From positions 62,001 through 126,000 of the forward strand of contig NZ_RBAL01000011.1 of NCBI RefSeq assembly GCF_003626535.1: a stretch of DNA of 64,000 nt, in the 5' to 3' direction. A program made the position numbers and the translations under genes. The stretch comes from Streptomyces hoynatensis. GTDB taxonomy: Bacteria; Actinomycetota; Actinomycetes; Streptomycetales; Streptomycetaceae. The notes beneath the pieces were generated by a model. The model made no database searches. It was not told the origin of the DNA and was given only the letters and a program-made list of their open reading frames with translations. Below are positions 26,825 to 34,430 of the stretch, one piece after another (positions within the stretch are counted from its first letter, which is position 1; every line of letters begins with the position of its first letter).

Positions 26825-27210
26825 TTCTTTAGAACGGGACGAAAGATGTGCCAGGGCTCCGGCCGGTCCCTGGCACAGCGTCATCTGCCCAGGCGCGCCC
26901 CACGCGTCCCGGGCACCGCCCGGCACCTGCCGTCACCGGGGGCCCGACCCCACATCGCCACCCGGAAATCCCCGCCGGGACGGGCGGCATCGCCATCCGG
27001 CCGGAAGCGCCAATGGCCGCGACATAAGGGAAAAAGCAGACAGGCTCGGAATGGGCAACAATGGTCGGCCTTTTCGATTGACTCTTATATTGCCCGATCG
27101 AATTGGCGCGTTCAGCGGGGACGTTAGCGTGCCCCAAGCAATGCGCAAGAGCCGAGACCAATCCTGCGTCACGGCAATTCTGCGGCAAGTCCAGACGAAG
27201 GACGGCAACA
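26825..27210. other. 386-base intergenic region, right part A/T-rich
   Basis: The stretch at 26990-27180 has markedly more A/T than its surroundings, including TTGACT at 27078 without a good -10. It probably holds the promoter of the next small gene. No gene seen. Confidence 0.5.
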
Positions 27211-27531
27211 GTGACGGGCAGTGAACGGTTTCGGGATTCTCCGGACGGCGGTGCGCGCCGCCTGCCCGCCGCCTGCCGCCGGGCGTGGCGGGCGGTGCAC
27301 CGGACGCTGACCCTCTACGGCTGGGTGTGGCTGCCCTGGCCCCCCGACCTCCGCCTCGTGGTCCGCGAGGCGGCGACCGCCGAGGGGGCGGGCGAGCCGG
27401 CGCCGCCGCAGGCGCCCGGCGGCCTGCCGCCCGCCGCCTCTCCCGAACGCTGGTGCCCCGACGCGCCCCTCAGCCCCGAGGAGCTGGCCCTGGACCGGCA
27501 GCTGCGGGACATCGGCCGCGCCGCCCCCTGA
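27211..27531 (+). CDS. Small protein, possibly DUF6059-like
   Basis: 106 residues from GTG 27211, chosen because GAAGGA lies about eight bases upstream; earlier codons have poor bias. An amphipathic basic N-terminal half (AACRRAWRAVHRTLTLYGWVWLP) is followed by a Pro/Ala linker and a conserved-looking tail (PERWCPDAPLSPEELALDRQLRDI). Tails of this kind occur in small actinobacterial proteins of DUF6059 type; I am not certain of the assignment. Function unknown. The aromatic helix could sit on a membrane. A SigB-like promoter for the next gene begins 18 bases after the stop. Confidence 0.6.
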   Translation: MTGSERFRDSPDGGARRLPAACRRAWRAVHRTLTLYGWVWLPWPPDLRLVVREAATAEGAGEPAPPQAPGGLPPAASPERWCPDAPLSPEELALDRQLRDIGRAAP

Positions 27532-27548
27532 CCCGGCCCGGGCCGGCC

Positions 27549-27573
27549 GTTTCGTCCGCCCTCCGCCGGGAAC
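27549..27573 (+). promoter_or_regulatory. SigB-type promoter candidate for the hemerythrin gene
   Basis: GTTT (27549-27552), 15-base spacer, GGGAAC (27568-27573): one mismatch to the Streptomyces SigB-family pattern GNNT-N14-16-GGGTAC/T. The leader to the GTG at 27643 would be about 60 bases. Confidence 0.5.
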
Positions 27574-27642
27574 CCGGGCGGCCAGGAGCCGGAGCGGCCG
27601 CAATCCGGGGCGCGCCGGGAGTCACCGAGAGGAAGGGCAGCT

Positions 27643-28230
27643 GTGGTGAACGAGGGCAACGCGGGCCGGGGGCAGACGGCGGACCTGCCGGAGGGCGACG
27701 CCATCCGCATCCTGCTGGAACAGCACGCCAGGATTCGGGAGTTGTTCACCGACGTGAAAAGCGCGCGGGGCGAGCACAAGCAGCAGGCGTTCGACGAGCT
27801 GCGCGCCCTCCTCGCGGTGCACGAGACCGCGGAGGAGATGGTGCTGCGGCCCGTCGCGCGGGACACCGCGGGCGCCGAGGAGGCCAACGCGCGCAACCAC
27901 GAGGAGGAGCAGGCCAATGAGGTGCTCCTCAAACTGGAGAAGATGACCATCGACAGCCGCGACTTCGACCGCACGTTCCTGGAGTTCGAGCAGGCCGTGC
28001 TGGCGCACGCCGCACGGGAGGAGAACGAGGAGTTCCCGGCCGTGCGCGCCGGGCGCAACGAGGCGCAGCTGAAGCGGATGGGCACGATGCTGCGGGCGGC
28101 GGAGAAGGTGGCGCCGACCCATCCGCACCCCGGGGCGGCGGGCAAGCCGGCGGCGCAGTGGACCGTGGGCCCCTTCGCCTCCCTGGTGGACCGCACCCGG
28201 GACGCGATCAACTCCGCCTCCTCGCGCTGA
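27643..28230 (+). CDS. Hemerythrin-like domain protein
   Basis: A 195-residue soluble protein. Residues 20-150 form a four-helix bundle with the diiron ligand pattern of hemerythrins: LLEQHARIRELF (His), LLAVHETAEEMVLRP (HxxxE), ARNHEEEQANEV (His/Glu) and LAHAAREENEEFPAV (HxxxE). Such cytosolic proteins bind O2 or NO or sense iron and oxidative stress. The tail (about 165-195) is short and basic. The start is GTG 27643 (or 27646) after GAGAGGAAGG. The SigB-like promoter suggests stress induction. It is followed by a proline-rich small gene. Confidence 0.85.
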   Translation: MVNEGNAGRGQTADLPEGDAIRILLEQHARIRELFTDVKSARGEHKQQAFDELRALLAVHETAEEMVLRPVARDTAGAEEANARNHEEEQANEVLLKLEKMTIDSRDFDRTFLEFEQAVLAHAAREENEEFPAVRAGRNEAQLKRMGTMLRAAEKVAPTHPHPGAAGKPAAQWTVGPFASLVDRTRDAINSASSR

Positions 28231-28366
28231 CGGCCCTGGCCCGGCCCGCGGGGCGGGGGTGCCGCGGTTTGCCCCGGCTGCCGTGGGGGCACTCGCCTTC
28301 GGTTGGGCGGGGGTACGCGCCCCCGCCCGGTCAGCAGTGTGGCCGTTCGAAGAGCGAGATTCCGCG

Positions 28367-28558
28367 ATGAGCAGACATCCTCCGATGGAGCCCGATCCGC
28401 TTCCGCCCACGCCGACGCCGCCCCCGGAGCCGGGCGGCCCGCAGCCGGGGCCCGCGCCCGGGCCAGAGCCGGGTCCCGACGTGCCCACTCCCCCGCCGGC
28501 CCCGGCTCCCCCCGACCCGCCGCCGCCCGGCCCCGGCCCCCTGGGCGCGGGCGGCTGA
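28367..28558 (+). CDS. Proline-rich 63-residue protein
   Basis: From ATG 28367 the frame encodes a peptide that is about half Pro, with PEPG, PAPG and PPPG runs and no hydrophobic segment. The ribosome site is weak. It could be a real disordered small protein of the kind found in Streptomyces, or a chance frame in C-rich DNA. A perfect 15-base hairpin lies 62 bases after the stop, which mildly supports a transcription unit. Confidence 0.4.
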   Translation: MSRHPPMEPDPLPPTPTPPPEPGGPQPGPAPGPEPGPDVPTPPPAPAPPDPPPPGPGPLGAGG

Positions 28559-28620
28559 GGCCCCCGGTCCAGGCGCGCCACGCGGGCGCGCCGTGCCGGG
28601 CCGGACGGCGCCGGCCGGCC

Positions 28621-28654
28621 GGGCCCGCCCGTCTCCCGCGAGACGGGCGGGCCC
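28621..28654. terminator. Perfect 15-base hairpin between convergent genes
   Basis: GGGCCCGCCCGTCTC and its exact complement around a CCGC loop. It lies between the proline-rich gene and the convergent PAS/GAF gene. Confidence 0.75.
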
Positions 28655-28700
28655 TGCCGCGCAGGGGGCGCGCAGACCCGCGGGTTCCGCGGCGGCGGCC

Positions 28701-29870
28701 TCAGGAGGCGTGCAGCAGGGCCAGGGCGATGTGGCGGGCCATCCGGTCCATCGCCCCGGCCTCGGCCAGTTCGAAGGCCCGGTTGCCGCCGGAGCGGATC
28801 AGCGTGAGGACGCCGCGGACCGTGCCCGAGGGCAGCAGCAGCGGCACGCACAGCAGCGAGGAGGCGCCGGTGGCCGCGAGGACCGAGGCGCCGTCCGCGG
28901 TCTTCCCCAGGGCGAGCGGGTCCTCGGGCCACACCCGCACCGCGTTGCCGCCCGAGCGCGCCGCCTCCACGATCAGCGGGGCCGCCTCCGGGGACTGCCC
29001 GGCCAGCGCGTCGCGGCGTGCCCGGGCCTGCCCCTCGGCGGGACCGAACACGGCCACGCGCCGCAGCCGTTCGCCGCCCGCCTCCGCGGCGTCGGCCAGC
29101 ACCCAGTCGGCGAACCTGCCGCGCAGCACCCCGCAGGCGCGCCGCAGCACCTGCTCGGCGCCCACGGCGCGGTGGGTGAGCAGCACGGTGGCCATGTCGT
29201 CGACCAGATCCATCAGTTCGGCGTGCCGGCTCACCTCCACCGGGTCCGGCCGCCCCTGGTGCGGTCCGCCCGCCGGGGCGGCCAGGGGCGCGGCCACCGC
29301 GGTCTCGGCCGCGGTCTGGAAGACGGCGAGCACGGCGCGGCGCCGCTCGCCCGAGGGCCGCACCCCGCTGAGCGTGACCCGCAGCCCCGAGGCGCCGTGC
29401 GGCTCGGGCGCCCGCAGGAGCTGCACCACCATGCTGCGGTCCCCCTCCCCGCGGGCCACGGCCGCGACCTGGCCGCGGAAGGCGGCCCTGCCCTCGTGCC
29501 GCAGCGAGGCGATCAGCGGCCTGCCGGTGGCGTAGCCGCCGCGCACCCCGAAGAGGCGGCAGGCCGCGGCGTTCAGCCGCCGCACCACGCTGTCCGCGTC
29601 CAGCAGCACCGCGGCGAAGGGCAGCCGCTGGAACAGCGCCCTCAGCAGGCGCTGCTCCCGGCCGCCGGCGGCGGACTCGGAGTGCGCGTGCGCGCCCTCC
29701 AGTTCCTCGAAGCGCGGCCACAGCACGTCGGCCGCGTAGTGAAGCTCGAACAGGGCGGCGTCGAGGGCGCCGATCCGCTCCTCGAAGGGCAGCGTCCGCA
29801 TGGCGCGCAGCTCCTCGACACGCTTGCGGAAATCGGCGAGCTCGGCCGCGAACTCATCCGTATCTGCCAT
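28701..29870 (-). CDS. PAS-GAF sensor protein without output domain
   Basis: 389 residues: an N-terminal helical segment (about 1-55; FAAELADFRKRVEELRA and FELHYAADVLWPRFEELE), a PAS domain (about 70-160; LPFAAVLLDADSVVRRLNAAACRLFGV), and a GAF domain (about 225-385; SLLCVPLLLPSGTVRGVLTLIRS). No kinase, phosphatase or DNA-binding module is visible, so it may work by protein contact, for example with the nearby sigma-control system. I take ATG 29870; an in-frame GTG at 29912 would add 14 residues. Neither has a strong ribosome site. Confidence 0.75.
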   Translation of the reverse strand: MADTDEFAAELADFRKRVEELRAMRTLPFEERIGALDAALFELHYAADVLWPRFEELEGAHAHSESAAGGREQRLLRALFQRLPFAAVLLDADSVVRRLNAAACRLFGVRGGYATGRPLIASLRHEGRAAFRGQVAAVARGEGDRSMVVQLLRAPEPHGASGLRVTLSGVRPSGERRRAVLAVFQTAAETAVAAPLAAPAGGPHQGRPDPVEVSRHAELMDLVDDMATVLLTHRAVGAEQVLRRACGVLRGRFADWVLADAAEAGGERLRRVAVFGPAEGQARARRDALAGQSPEAAPLIVEAARSGGNAVRVWPEDPLALGKTADGASVLAATGASSLLCVPLLLPSGTVRGVLTLIRSGGNRAFELAEAGAMDRMARHIALALLHAS

Positions 29871-29997
29871 GGCCGCACAGTAGTACGCCCAGGCGAAGAA
29901 ACGTTCGTGCACCTCGCGGGGCCGCGCCGGTTTTCTCGCCGCTCAGGCGCCGGGAGGGCCGTCTGAAGGCCGCCGGGCACCGGCCGTGAGCGCGGGC

Positions 29998-31092
29998 TCA
30001 CAGGGCGGCGCGCACCGTCTGCAGCAGGTCGTCCCAGGAGGACTCGAAGCGGGCGACGCCGTCGTCCTCCAGGAAGCCGACCACTTCCTCGTAGGAGACG
30101 CCGAGTTCCGCGAGCCGGTCGAGGGTGTGCTGGGCCGCCTCGTAGGTGCCCTCGATGGTGTTGCCGGCGACCCGGCCGTGGTCGGCGAAGGCGTGCAGCG
30201 TGGACTCGGGCATGGTGCTGACGACGCCGGGGGCGATCAGCTCGTCCACGTAGCGGGTGTCCTGGTAGGCCGGGTTCTTCACCCCGGTCGAGGCCCACAG
30301 CGGGCGCTGGGGCCGGGCCCCGGCGGCCGCCAGGGCCTGCCAGCGCGGGGTGCGCAGGGAGCGCTCGAAGCGCTGGTAGGCGAGCCTCGCGTTGGCGATC
30401 GCCGCCTGCCCGCGCAGGTCGAGGGCCTCCGGGGAGCCGATCTTGTCGAGGCGCGCGTCCACCTCGGTGTCCACCCGGCTGACGAAGAACGAGGCGACGG
30501 AGCCGATCAGGGGCAGCCGGTGGCCGGCCGCGCGGGCGGCCTCCATCCCGTCGAGGAAGGCGGCGATCACCTGCTCGTAGCGGCCGAGCGAGAAGGTGAG
30601 GGTCACGTTGACGCTGATGCCCTCGGCCAGGGCCGCGCTGATCGCCGGCAGCCCCTCCTGGGTGGCGGGGATCTTCACGAACAGGTTCGGCCGGTCCACC
30701 AGCCACCACAGGCTCCTGACGTTGGCCAGGGTCGCCTCGGTGTCGTGGGCGAGCCGCGGGTCGGCCTCGATGGAGACGCGGCCGTCCACGCCGTCGGTCG
30801 CCTCGTACACCGGGCGCAGCACGTCGCAGGCCGAGCGCACGTCGGCGGCCGTCACCAGGCGCACCGCCTCCTCGGCCGCCACGCCCATCCGGGACAGGTC
30901 GGAGAGCTGCTCCTGGTAGTAGTCGCCGGCGCGCACCGCCTTGTCGAAGATGGTCGGGTTGCTCGTCACGCCGACCAGCCCGCGCTCGCGCATCAGCCGG
31001 ACGAGGCCGCCCTCGGCAAGGCGCTCCCTGCTCAGGTCGTCCAGCCAGATCGCCACTCCCTCGGCGGCCAGTCGTTGCACGTTCTCGCTCAT
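29998..31092 (-). CDS. tal: Transaldolase
   Basis: A 364-residue transaldolase of the actinobacterial long class. The Schiff-base lysine is Lys140 in NLFVKIPAT; other signatures are GVTSNPTIF (residues 41-49) and SVNVTLTFSLGRY. It transfers a dihydroxyacetone unit between sedoheptulose-7-phosphate and glyceraldehyde-3-phosphate in the pentose phosphate pathway. Its usual partners (tkt, zwf, opcA) are not adjacent, so it may be a second, stress-linked copy. A promoter candidate of SigB type lies 48 bases upstream of the ATG, and NADPH supply under stress would fit (inference). Confidence 0.92.
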   Translation of the reverse strand: MSENVQRLAAEGVAIWLDDLSRERLAEGGLVRLMRERGLVGVTSNPTIFDKAVRAGDYYQEQLSDLSRMGVAAEEAVRLVTAADVRSACDVLRPVYEATDGVDGRVSIEADPRLAHDTEATLANVRSLWWLVDRPNLFVKIPATQEGLPAISAALAEGISVNVTLTFSLGRYEQVIAAFLDGMEAARAAGHRLPLIGSVASFFVSRVDTEVDARLDKIGSPEALDLRGQAAIANARLAYQRFERSLRTPRWQALAAAGARPQRPLWASTGVKNPAYQDTRYVDELIAPGVVSTMPESTLHAFADHGRVAGNTIEGTYEAAQHTLDRLAELGVSYEEVVGFLEDDGVARFESSWDDLLQTVRAAL

Positions 31093-31139
31093 GATTCACC
31101 TGTGCTCGGTCATCCCGTGGGCATCGTTCGCCCCCGCGG

Positions 31140-31164
31140 GTACCCGGCGCGTTCCGATCGACTC
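31140..31164 (-). promoter_or_regulatory. SigB-type promoter candidate for tal
   Basis: Minus strand: GAGT (31161-31164), 15-base spacer, GGGTAC (31140-31145). It matches GNNT-N15-GGGTAC fully. Confidence 0.6.
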
Positions 31165-31302
31165 GACCGGATCTGCGCACCCCACGGCGCGCCGGGAACC
31201 ACCCGCTCACCTGCGCGTGCCCCGGGGCGCGCGCCGCGCCCGCCCGGCCGGCGGCGGGCGGCCCGCCGGCCGTCGCGCCGCCGGTTGCCGGGTGGGGCCC
31301 GT

Positions 31303-32049
31303 TCAGCGCGTGCCTGCGGCCGGGAAGGCGGCGTCGAAGCCGCGCCCGCGGGTCCTGACCACCTCGTGGGCCAGGTCGAGCAGCCTCGTGTTGGTGCGCT
31401 GCGAGCGGCGGCGCAGCAGGGCGAAGGCCGCGTCGGCGTCGCAGCCCAGGATGTGCATGAGGATGCCGCACGCCTGGTCGACGACCGGCCGGGAGCGCAG
31501 CGCGTTGTCCAGTTGCTCCGCCTCGGTGCGCGCCTGCTTCCACTGGTGGTCGCGCAGCAGGGCCTGGGCGGCGAGGTCGCCGACGAGCGTGGCGGCCGTC
31601 CTGGTCTGCTCGTCGAGGAAGCCGGGCCGGAAGCCGCACAGGGTGACCGTGACCGTCATCCCGTCCCGGCGGAAGGGGAGGGTCGTGCTGGAGCGCAGCC
31701 CCGCCGCCAGGGCCGCGGTGCGGTAGGCGGGCCAGCGCTCCTCCCCCAGCAGGTCCTCGGCGACGGCGGGCTCCCCGGTGCGGATCGCGGTGGGGATGGG
31801 GCCCTCGCCCTCCTCCCACTGGACGTCGACGAGCGCGGCCAGGTCGGGGTGGGTGACCGCGGATGGCGGCTCGGCCTCGGCGGGACCCGGCTCGCCCCCC
31901 TCCTCGTAGCTGAGCGTGGTGACCGCCCCGCAGGCGGCGGGGGCGCAGGCGGCGGCCCGCTCGGCGAGGGTGACGAGCATCCCGGCGGGCGGGCCCGCCC
32001 CCAGCAGCCCGAGGGTGTCGGACGCGGAGAGGCTGTCGTCGTGCGGCAT
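31303..32049 (-). CDS. GAF-ANTAR RNA-binding regulator
   Basis: 248 residues. A GAF-like sensory domain (about 20-170) is followed by an ANTAR domain (about 185-235; ALRSRPVVDQACGILMHILGCDADAAFALLRRRSQRTNTRL) whose three helices bind paired RNA hairpins to prevent transcription termination. The conserved VVDQACGILM motif is intact. Such proteins are common in actinobacteria and lack an obvious kinase partner. Encoded divergently from the aconitase gene, upstream of tal on the same strand with a 210-base gap. Its RNA target is unknown. Confidence 0.85.
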   Translation of the reverse strand: MPHDDSLSASDTLGLLGAGPPAGMLVTLAERAAACAPAACGAVTTLSYEEGGEPGPAEAEPPSAVTHPDLAALVDVQWEEGEGPIPTAIRTGEPAVAEDLLGEERWPAYRTAALAAGLRSSTTLPFRRDGMTVTVTLCGFRPGFLDEQTRTAATLVGDLAAQALLRDHQWKQARTEAEQLDNALRSRPVVDQACGILMHILGCDADAAFALLRRRSQRTNTRLLDLAHEVVRTRGRGFDAAFPAAGTR

Positions 32050-32253
32050 ATCCGTCGGCTGCCCGGGCCGCCCGGCGGGAAACCCGGTGGTGGGGCAGCC
32101 TGCGCACCACCCCGACAGCCGCGGCAGGACCGCACGGAACCCTCACGCGGGAGGGGCCCTCTTCACCTTCCGCGCACCCGCCCGGCCGCCCTCGTGGGGG
32201 CTTGCGGCCCCCGGTCCGCCGGGCGCGGCGCGGGGTCACCGAGGGCGGCCGCC

Positions 32254-32279
32254 GCGTCATCCGGCCGCCGCCTGGGTAC
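32254..32279 (+). promoter_or_regulatory. SigB-type promoter candidate for aconitase
   Basis: GCGT (32254-32257), 16-base spacer, GGGTAC (32274-32279). The leader to ATG 32325 would be about 40 bases. The -10 is a full match; the -35 is minimal. Confidence 0.45.
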
Positions 32280-32324
32280 TCGGGGCGGATCGGCGGCCGA
32301 GGGACGCAAGGGCGGAGGTACGGC

Positions 32325-34337
32325 ATGGAGGCGACCGGCAGGGCGGCGCGGGAGGCGGCGCAGGGGACGGTGACGCACCGGCTCATCGCGGGCCACCTCG
32401 TCGAGGGGCGGATGGAGCCGGGCGGGGAGATCGCGCTGCGCATCGACCAGACGCTGACCCAGGACGCGACGGGCACGCTGGTGATGCAGGAGCTGGAGGC
32501 GCTCGGCCTGGACCGGGTGCGCACCGAGGTGAGCGTCCAGTACGTGGACCACAACATCCTGCAGTCCGACGAGCGCAACGCCGAGGACCACGCCTTCCTG
32601 CGCTCCGCGGCGCGGCGCTTCGGCCTGTGGTACTCCAAGCCGGGCAACGGCGTCTCGCACCCCGTGCACATGCAGCGTTTCGGGGTGCCGGGCAAGACCC
32701 TCGCCGGCTCGGACTCCCACACCTGCGCCGCCGGTTCGCTGGGGATGCTCGCGCTGGGCACCGGCGGGGTCGAGGTGGCCATGGCGATGGCGGGCGAGCC
32801 GCTGCGGATCGCGATGCCGCAGGTGTGGGGGGTCAGGCTGACCGGCGAGCTGCCGCCCTGGGTGAGCGCCAAGGACGTGGTGCTCGAAATGCTGCGCAGG
32901 CACGGCGTCAAGGGCGCGGTGAACCGCGTGCTCGAATACCACGGGCCGGGTCTCGGCTGCCTCACCGCGATGGACCGGCACGTCATCGCGAACATGGGCG
33001 CCGAACTCGGCGCCACCACGACCGTCTTCCCCGCGGACGAGGCGGTGCGGGACTTCCTGCGCGCCGAGGGCAGGGAGGAGGACTTCACCCCGCTCGTGGC
33101 CGGGCCGGGGGCGCGCTACGACCTGACCGAGGAGATCGACCTGTCGGCGCTCGAACCGCTGATCGCCAGGCCCACCTCGCCGGGCAATGTGGTCCCGGTG
33201 CGGGAGGTGGCGGGCGAGCCGGTCCACCAGGCCGTGATCGGCTCCTCGGCCAACCCGGGGCTGCGCGACTTCGCGATCGCCGCGGCGATGGCCGAGGGGC
33301 GGCAGGCGGCCGAGGGGGTGAGCCTGGACGTCAACCCGACCTCGCGCGAGACGCTTCAGGACCTGACGAAGTCGGGGGCGATCCTCGCGCTGATCGCCGC
33401 GGGCGCCCGGGTGCACCAGGCGGGCTGCCTCGGCTGCATCGGGATGGGCCAGGCCCCGGCGGCCGGGCGCAACTCGCTGCGCACCTTCCCGCGCAACTTC
33501 CCCGGCCGTTCCGGCACCGAGGAGGACGCCGTGTGGCTGTGCTCGCCGGAGACGGCGACGGCCTCGGCGCTGACCGGCCGGATCACCGACCCGCGCGCCT
33601 GGGCCGAGGAGACCGGCATGCGCCACCCCGGGGGCGAGCTGGTGCGGCGCCAGTCGCGGAACACGACGATGCTGCAGGCCCCGCTGCCTCCGGGCGAGGC
33701 CGCCCGGGTGCGGCTCGACCGCGGTCCCGGCATCTCCTCGCTGCCCGGCTTCGAGCCGCTGCCCGACACGCTGCGGGCGCCCGTGCTGCTGAAGGTGGGC
33801 GACAACGTCTCCACCGACGAGATCTCGCCGGCCGGCGCCAGGGCCCTGCCCTACCGCTCCGACATCCCACGCCTGGCGGAGTTCACCTTCACGAGGATCG
33901 ACCGGGCCTACCCGCGCCGGGCCGCCGACACGGCCGGGGACGGCGGGCACCTCGTGGTGGGCGGCGAGAACTACGGGCAGGGCTCCTCCCGCGAGCACGC
34001 CGCCATCACGCCGCGCTACCTCGGCCTGCGGGCGGTGATCGCCAAGTCCTACGCGCGCATCCACTGGCAGAACCTGGCGAACTTCGGCGTGCTCGCCCTG
34101 GAGTTCGCCGACCCGGCGGACTACGACCGCATCCGCCAGGGCGACGAGCTGCGGCTGACCGGGCTGCACGCCGCGCTGGAGGAGGACGCGGAGCCCCGGG
34201 TGGTGGCCGTCAACCTGACCCGGAACGAGGAGTACCCGCTGCGCCACCGCCTGCCGGCCCACCGCAGGGCCGCGGTGCGGGCCGGCGGGGTCGTGCAGGC
34301 GCTCGCGGCACGGGAACGGCGGCGCGCGGCGGCGTAG
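32325..34337 (+). CDS. Aconitate hydratase, Aquifex-type
   Basis: A 670-residue aconitase-family enzyme with 4Fe-4S cysteines in SDSHTC and GCLGCIGMGQ and a C-terminal swivel domain (about 490-640; GDNVSTDEISPAG, GGENYGQGSSREHA). It is shorter than the ~900-residue AcnA and matches the mitochondrial/Aquifex-like group. It should interconvert citrate and isocitrate, or a related hydroxyacid. Streptomyces also carries a large AcnA, so this may be an accessory copy. The ATG has GGAGG upstream. A SigB-type promoter candidate suggests stress expression. A 21-base tandem duplication spans the stop codon. Confidence 0.85.
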   Translation: MEATGRAAREAAQGTVTHRLIAGHLVEGRMEPGGEIALRIDQTLTQDATGTLVMQELEALGLDRVRTEVSVQYVDHNILQSDERNAEDHAFLRSAARRFGLWYSKPGNGVSHPVHMQRFGVPGKTLAGSDSHTCAAGSLGMLALGTGGVEVAMAMAGEPLRIAMPQVWGVRLTGELPPWVSAKDVVLEMLRRHGVKGAVNRVLEYHGPGLGCLTAMDRHVIANMGAELGATTTVFPADEAVRDFLRAEGREEDFTPLVAGPGARYDLTEEIDLSALEPLIARPTSPGNVVPVREVAGEPVHQAVIGSSANPGLRDFAIAAAMAEGRQAAEGVSLDVNPTSRETLQDLTKSGAILALIAAGARVHQAGCLGCIGMGQAPAAGRNSLRTFPRNFPGRSGTEEDAVWLCSPETATASALTGRITDPRAWAEETGMRHPGGELVRRQSRNTTMLQAPLPPGEAARVRLDRGPGISSLPGFEPLPDTLRAPVLLKVGDNVSTDEISPAGARALPYRSDIPRLAEFTFTRIDRAYPRRAADTAGDGGHLVVGGENYGQGSSREHAAITPRYLGLRAVIAKSYARIHWQNLANFGVLALEFADPADYDRIRQGDELRLTGLHAALEEDAEPRVVAVNLTRNEEYPLRHRLPAHRRAAVRAGGVVQALAARERRRAAA

Positions 34338-34362
34338 GGGCGGCGCGCGGCGGCGTAGGGGC
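34321..34362 (+). repeat. 21-base tandem duplication at the aconitase stop
   Basis: Two exact copies of a 21-base G/C-rich unit; the first contains the TAG stop. The second copy is non-coding. Confidence 0.7.
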
Positions 34363-34430
34363 GCGGGCCGGGAAAGGGCGGCGCAGGCCCGGCGGGTGCG
34401 GGCCCGGCGGGTGCGGCGCGGCGCGGCGGC

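Noticed and set aside
28261..28320. GGGTAC at 28311 as another SigB promoter
   Set aside because: No GNNT lies 14-16 bases upstream, so the site lacks a -35.
21544..28558. Antibiotic biosynthesis cluster linked to the SARP
   Set aside because: No PKS, NRPS, terpene or tailoring set is present; the aldo/keto reductase has its own TetR unit.
29642..33088. A 1148-codon open frame on the minus strand
   Set aside because: It crosses transaldolase, GAF-ANTAR and aconitase genes in a wrong frame; sequence is Arg/Gly/Pro-rich. High-GC shadow.
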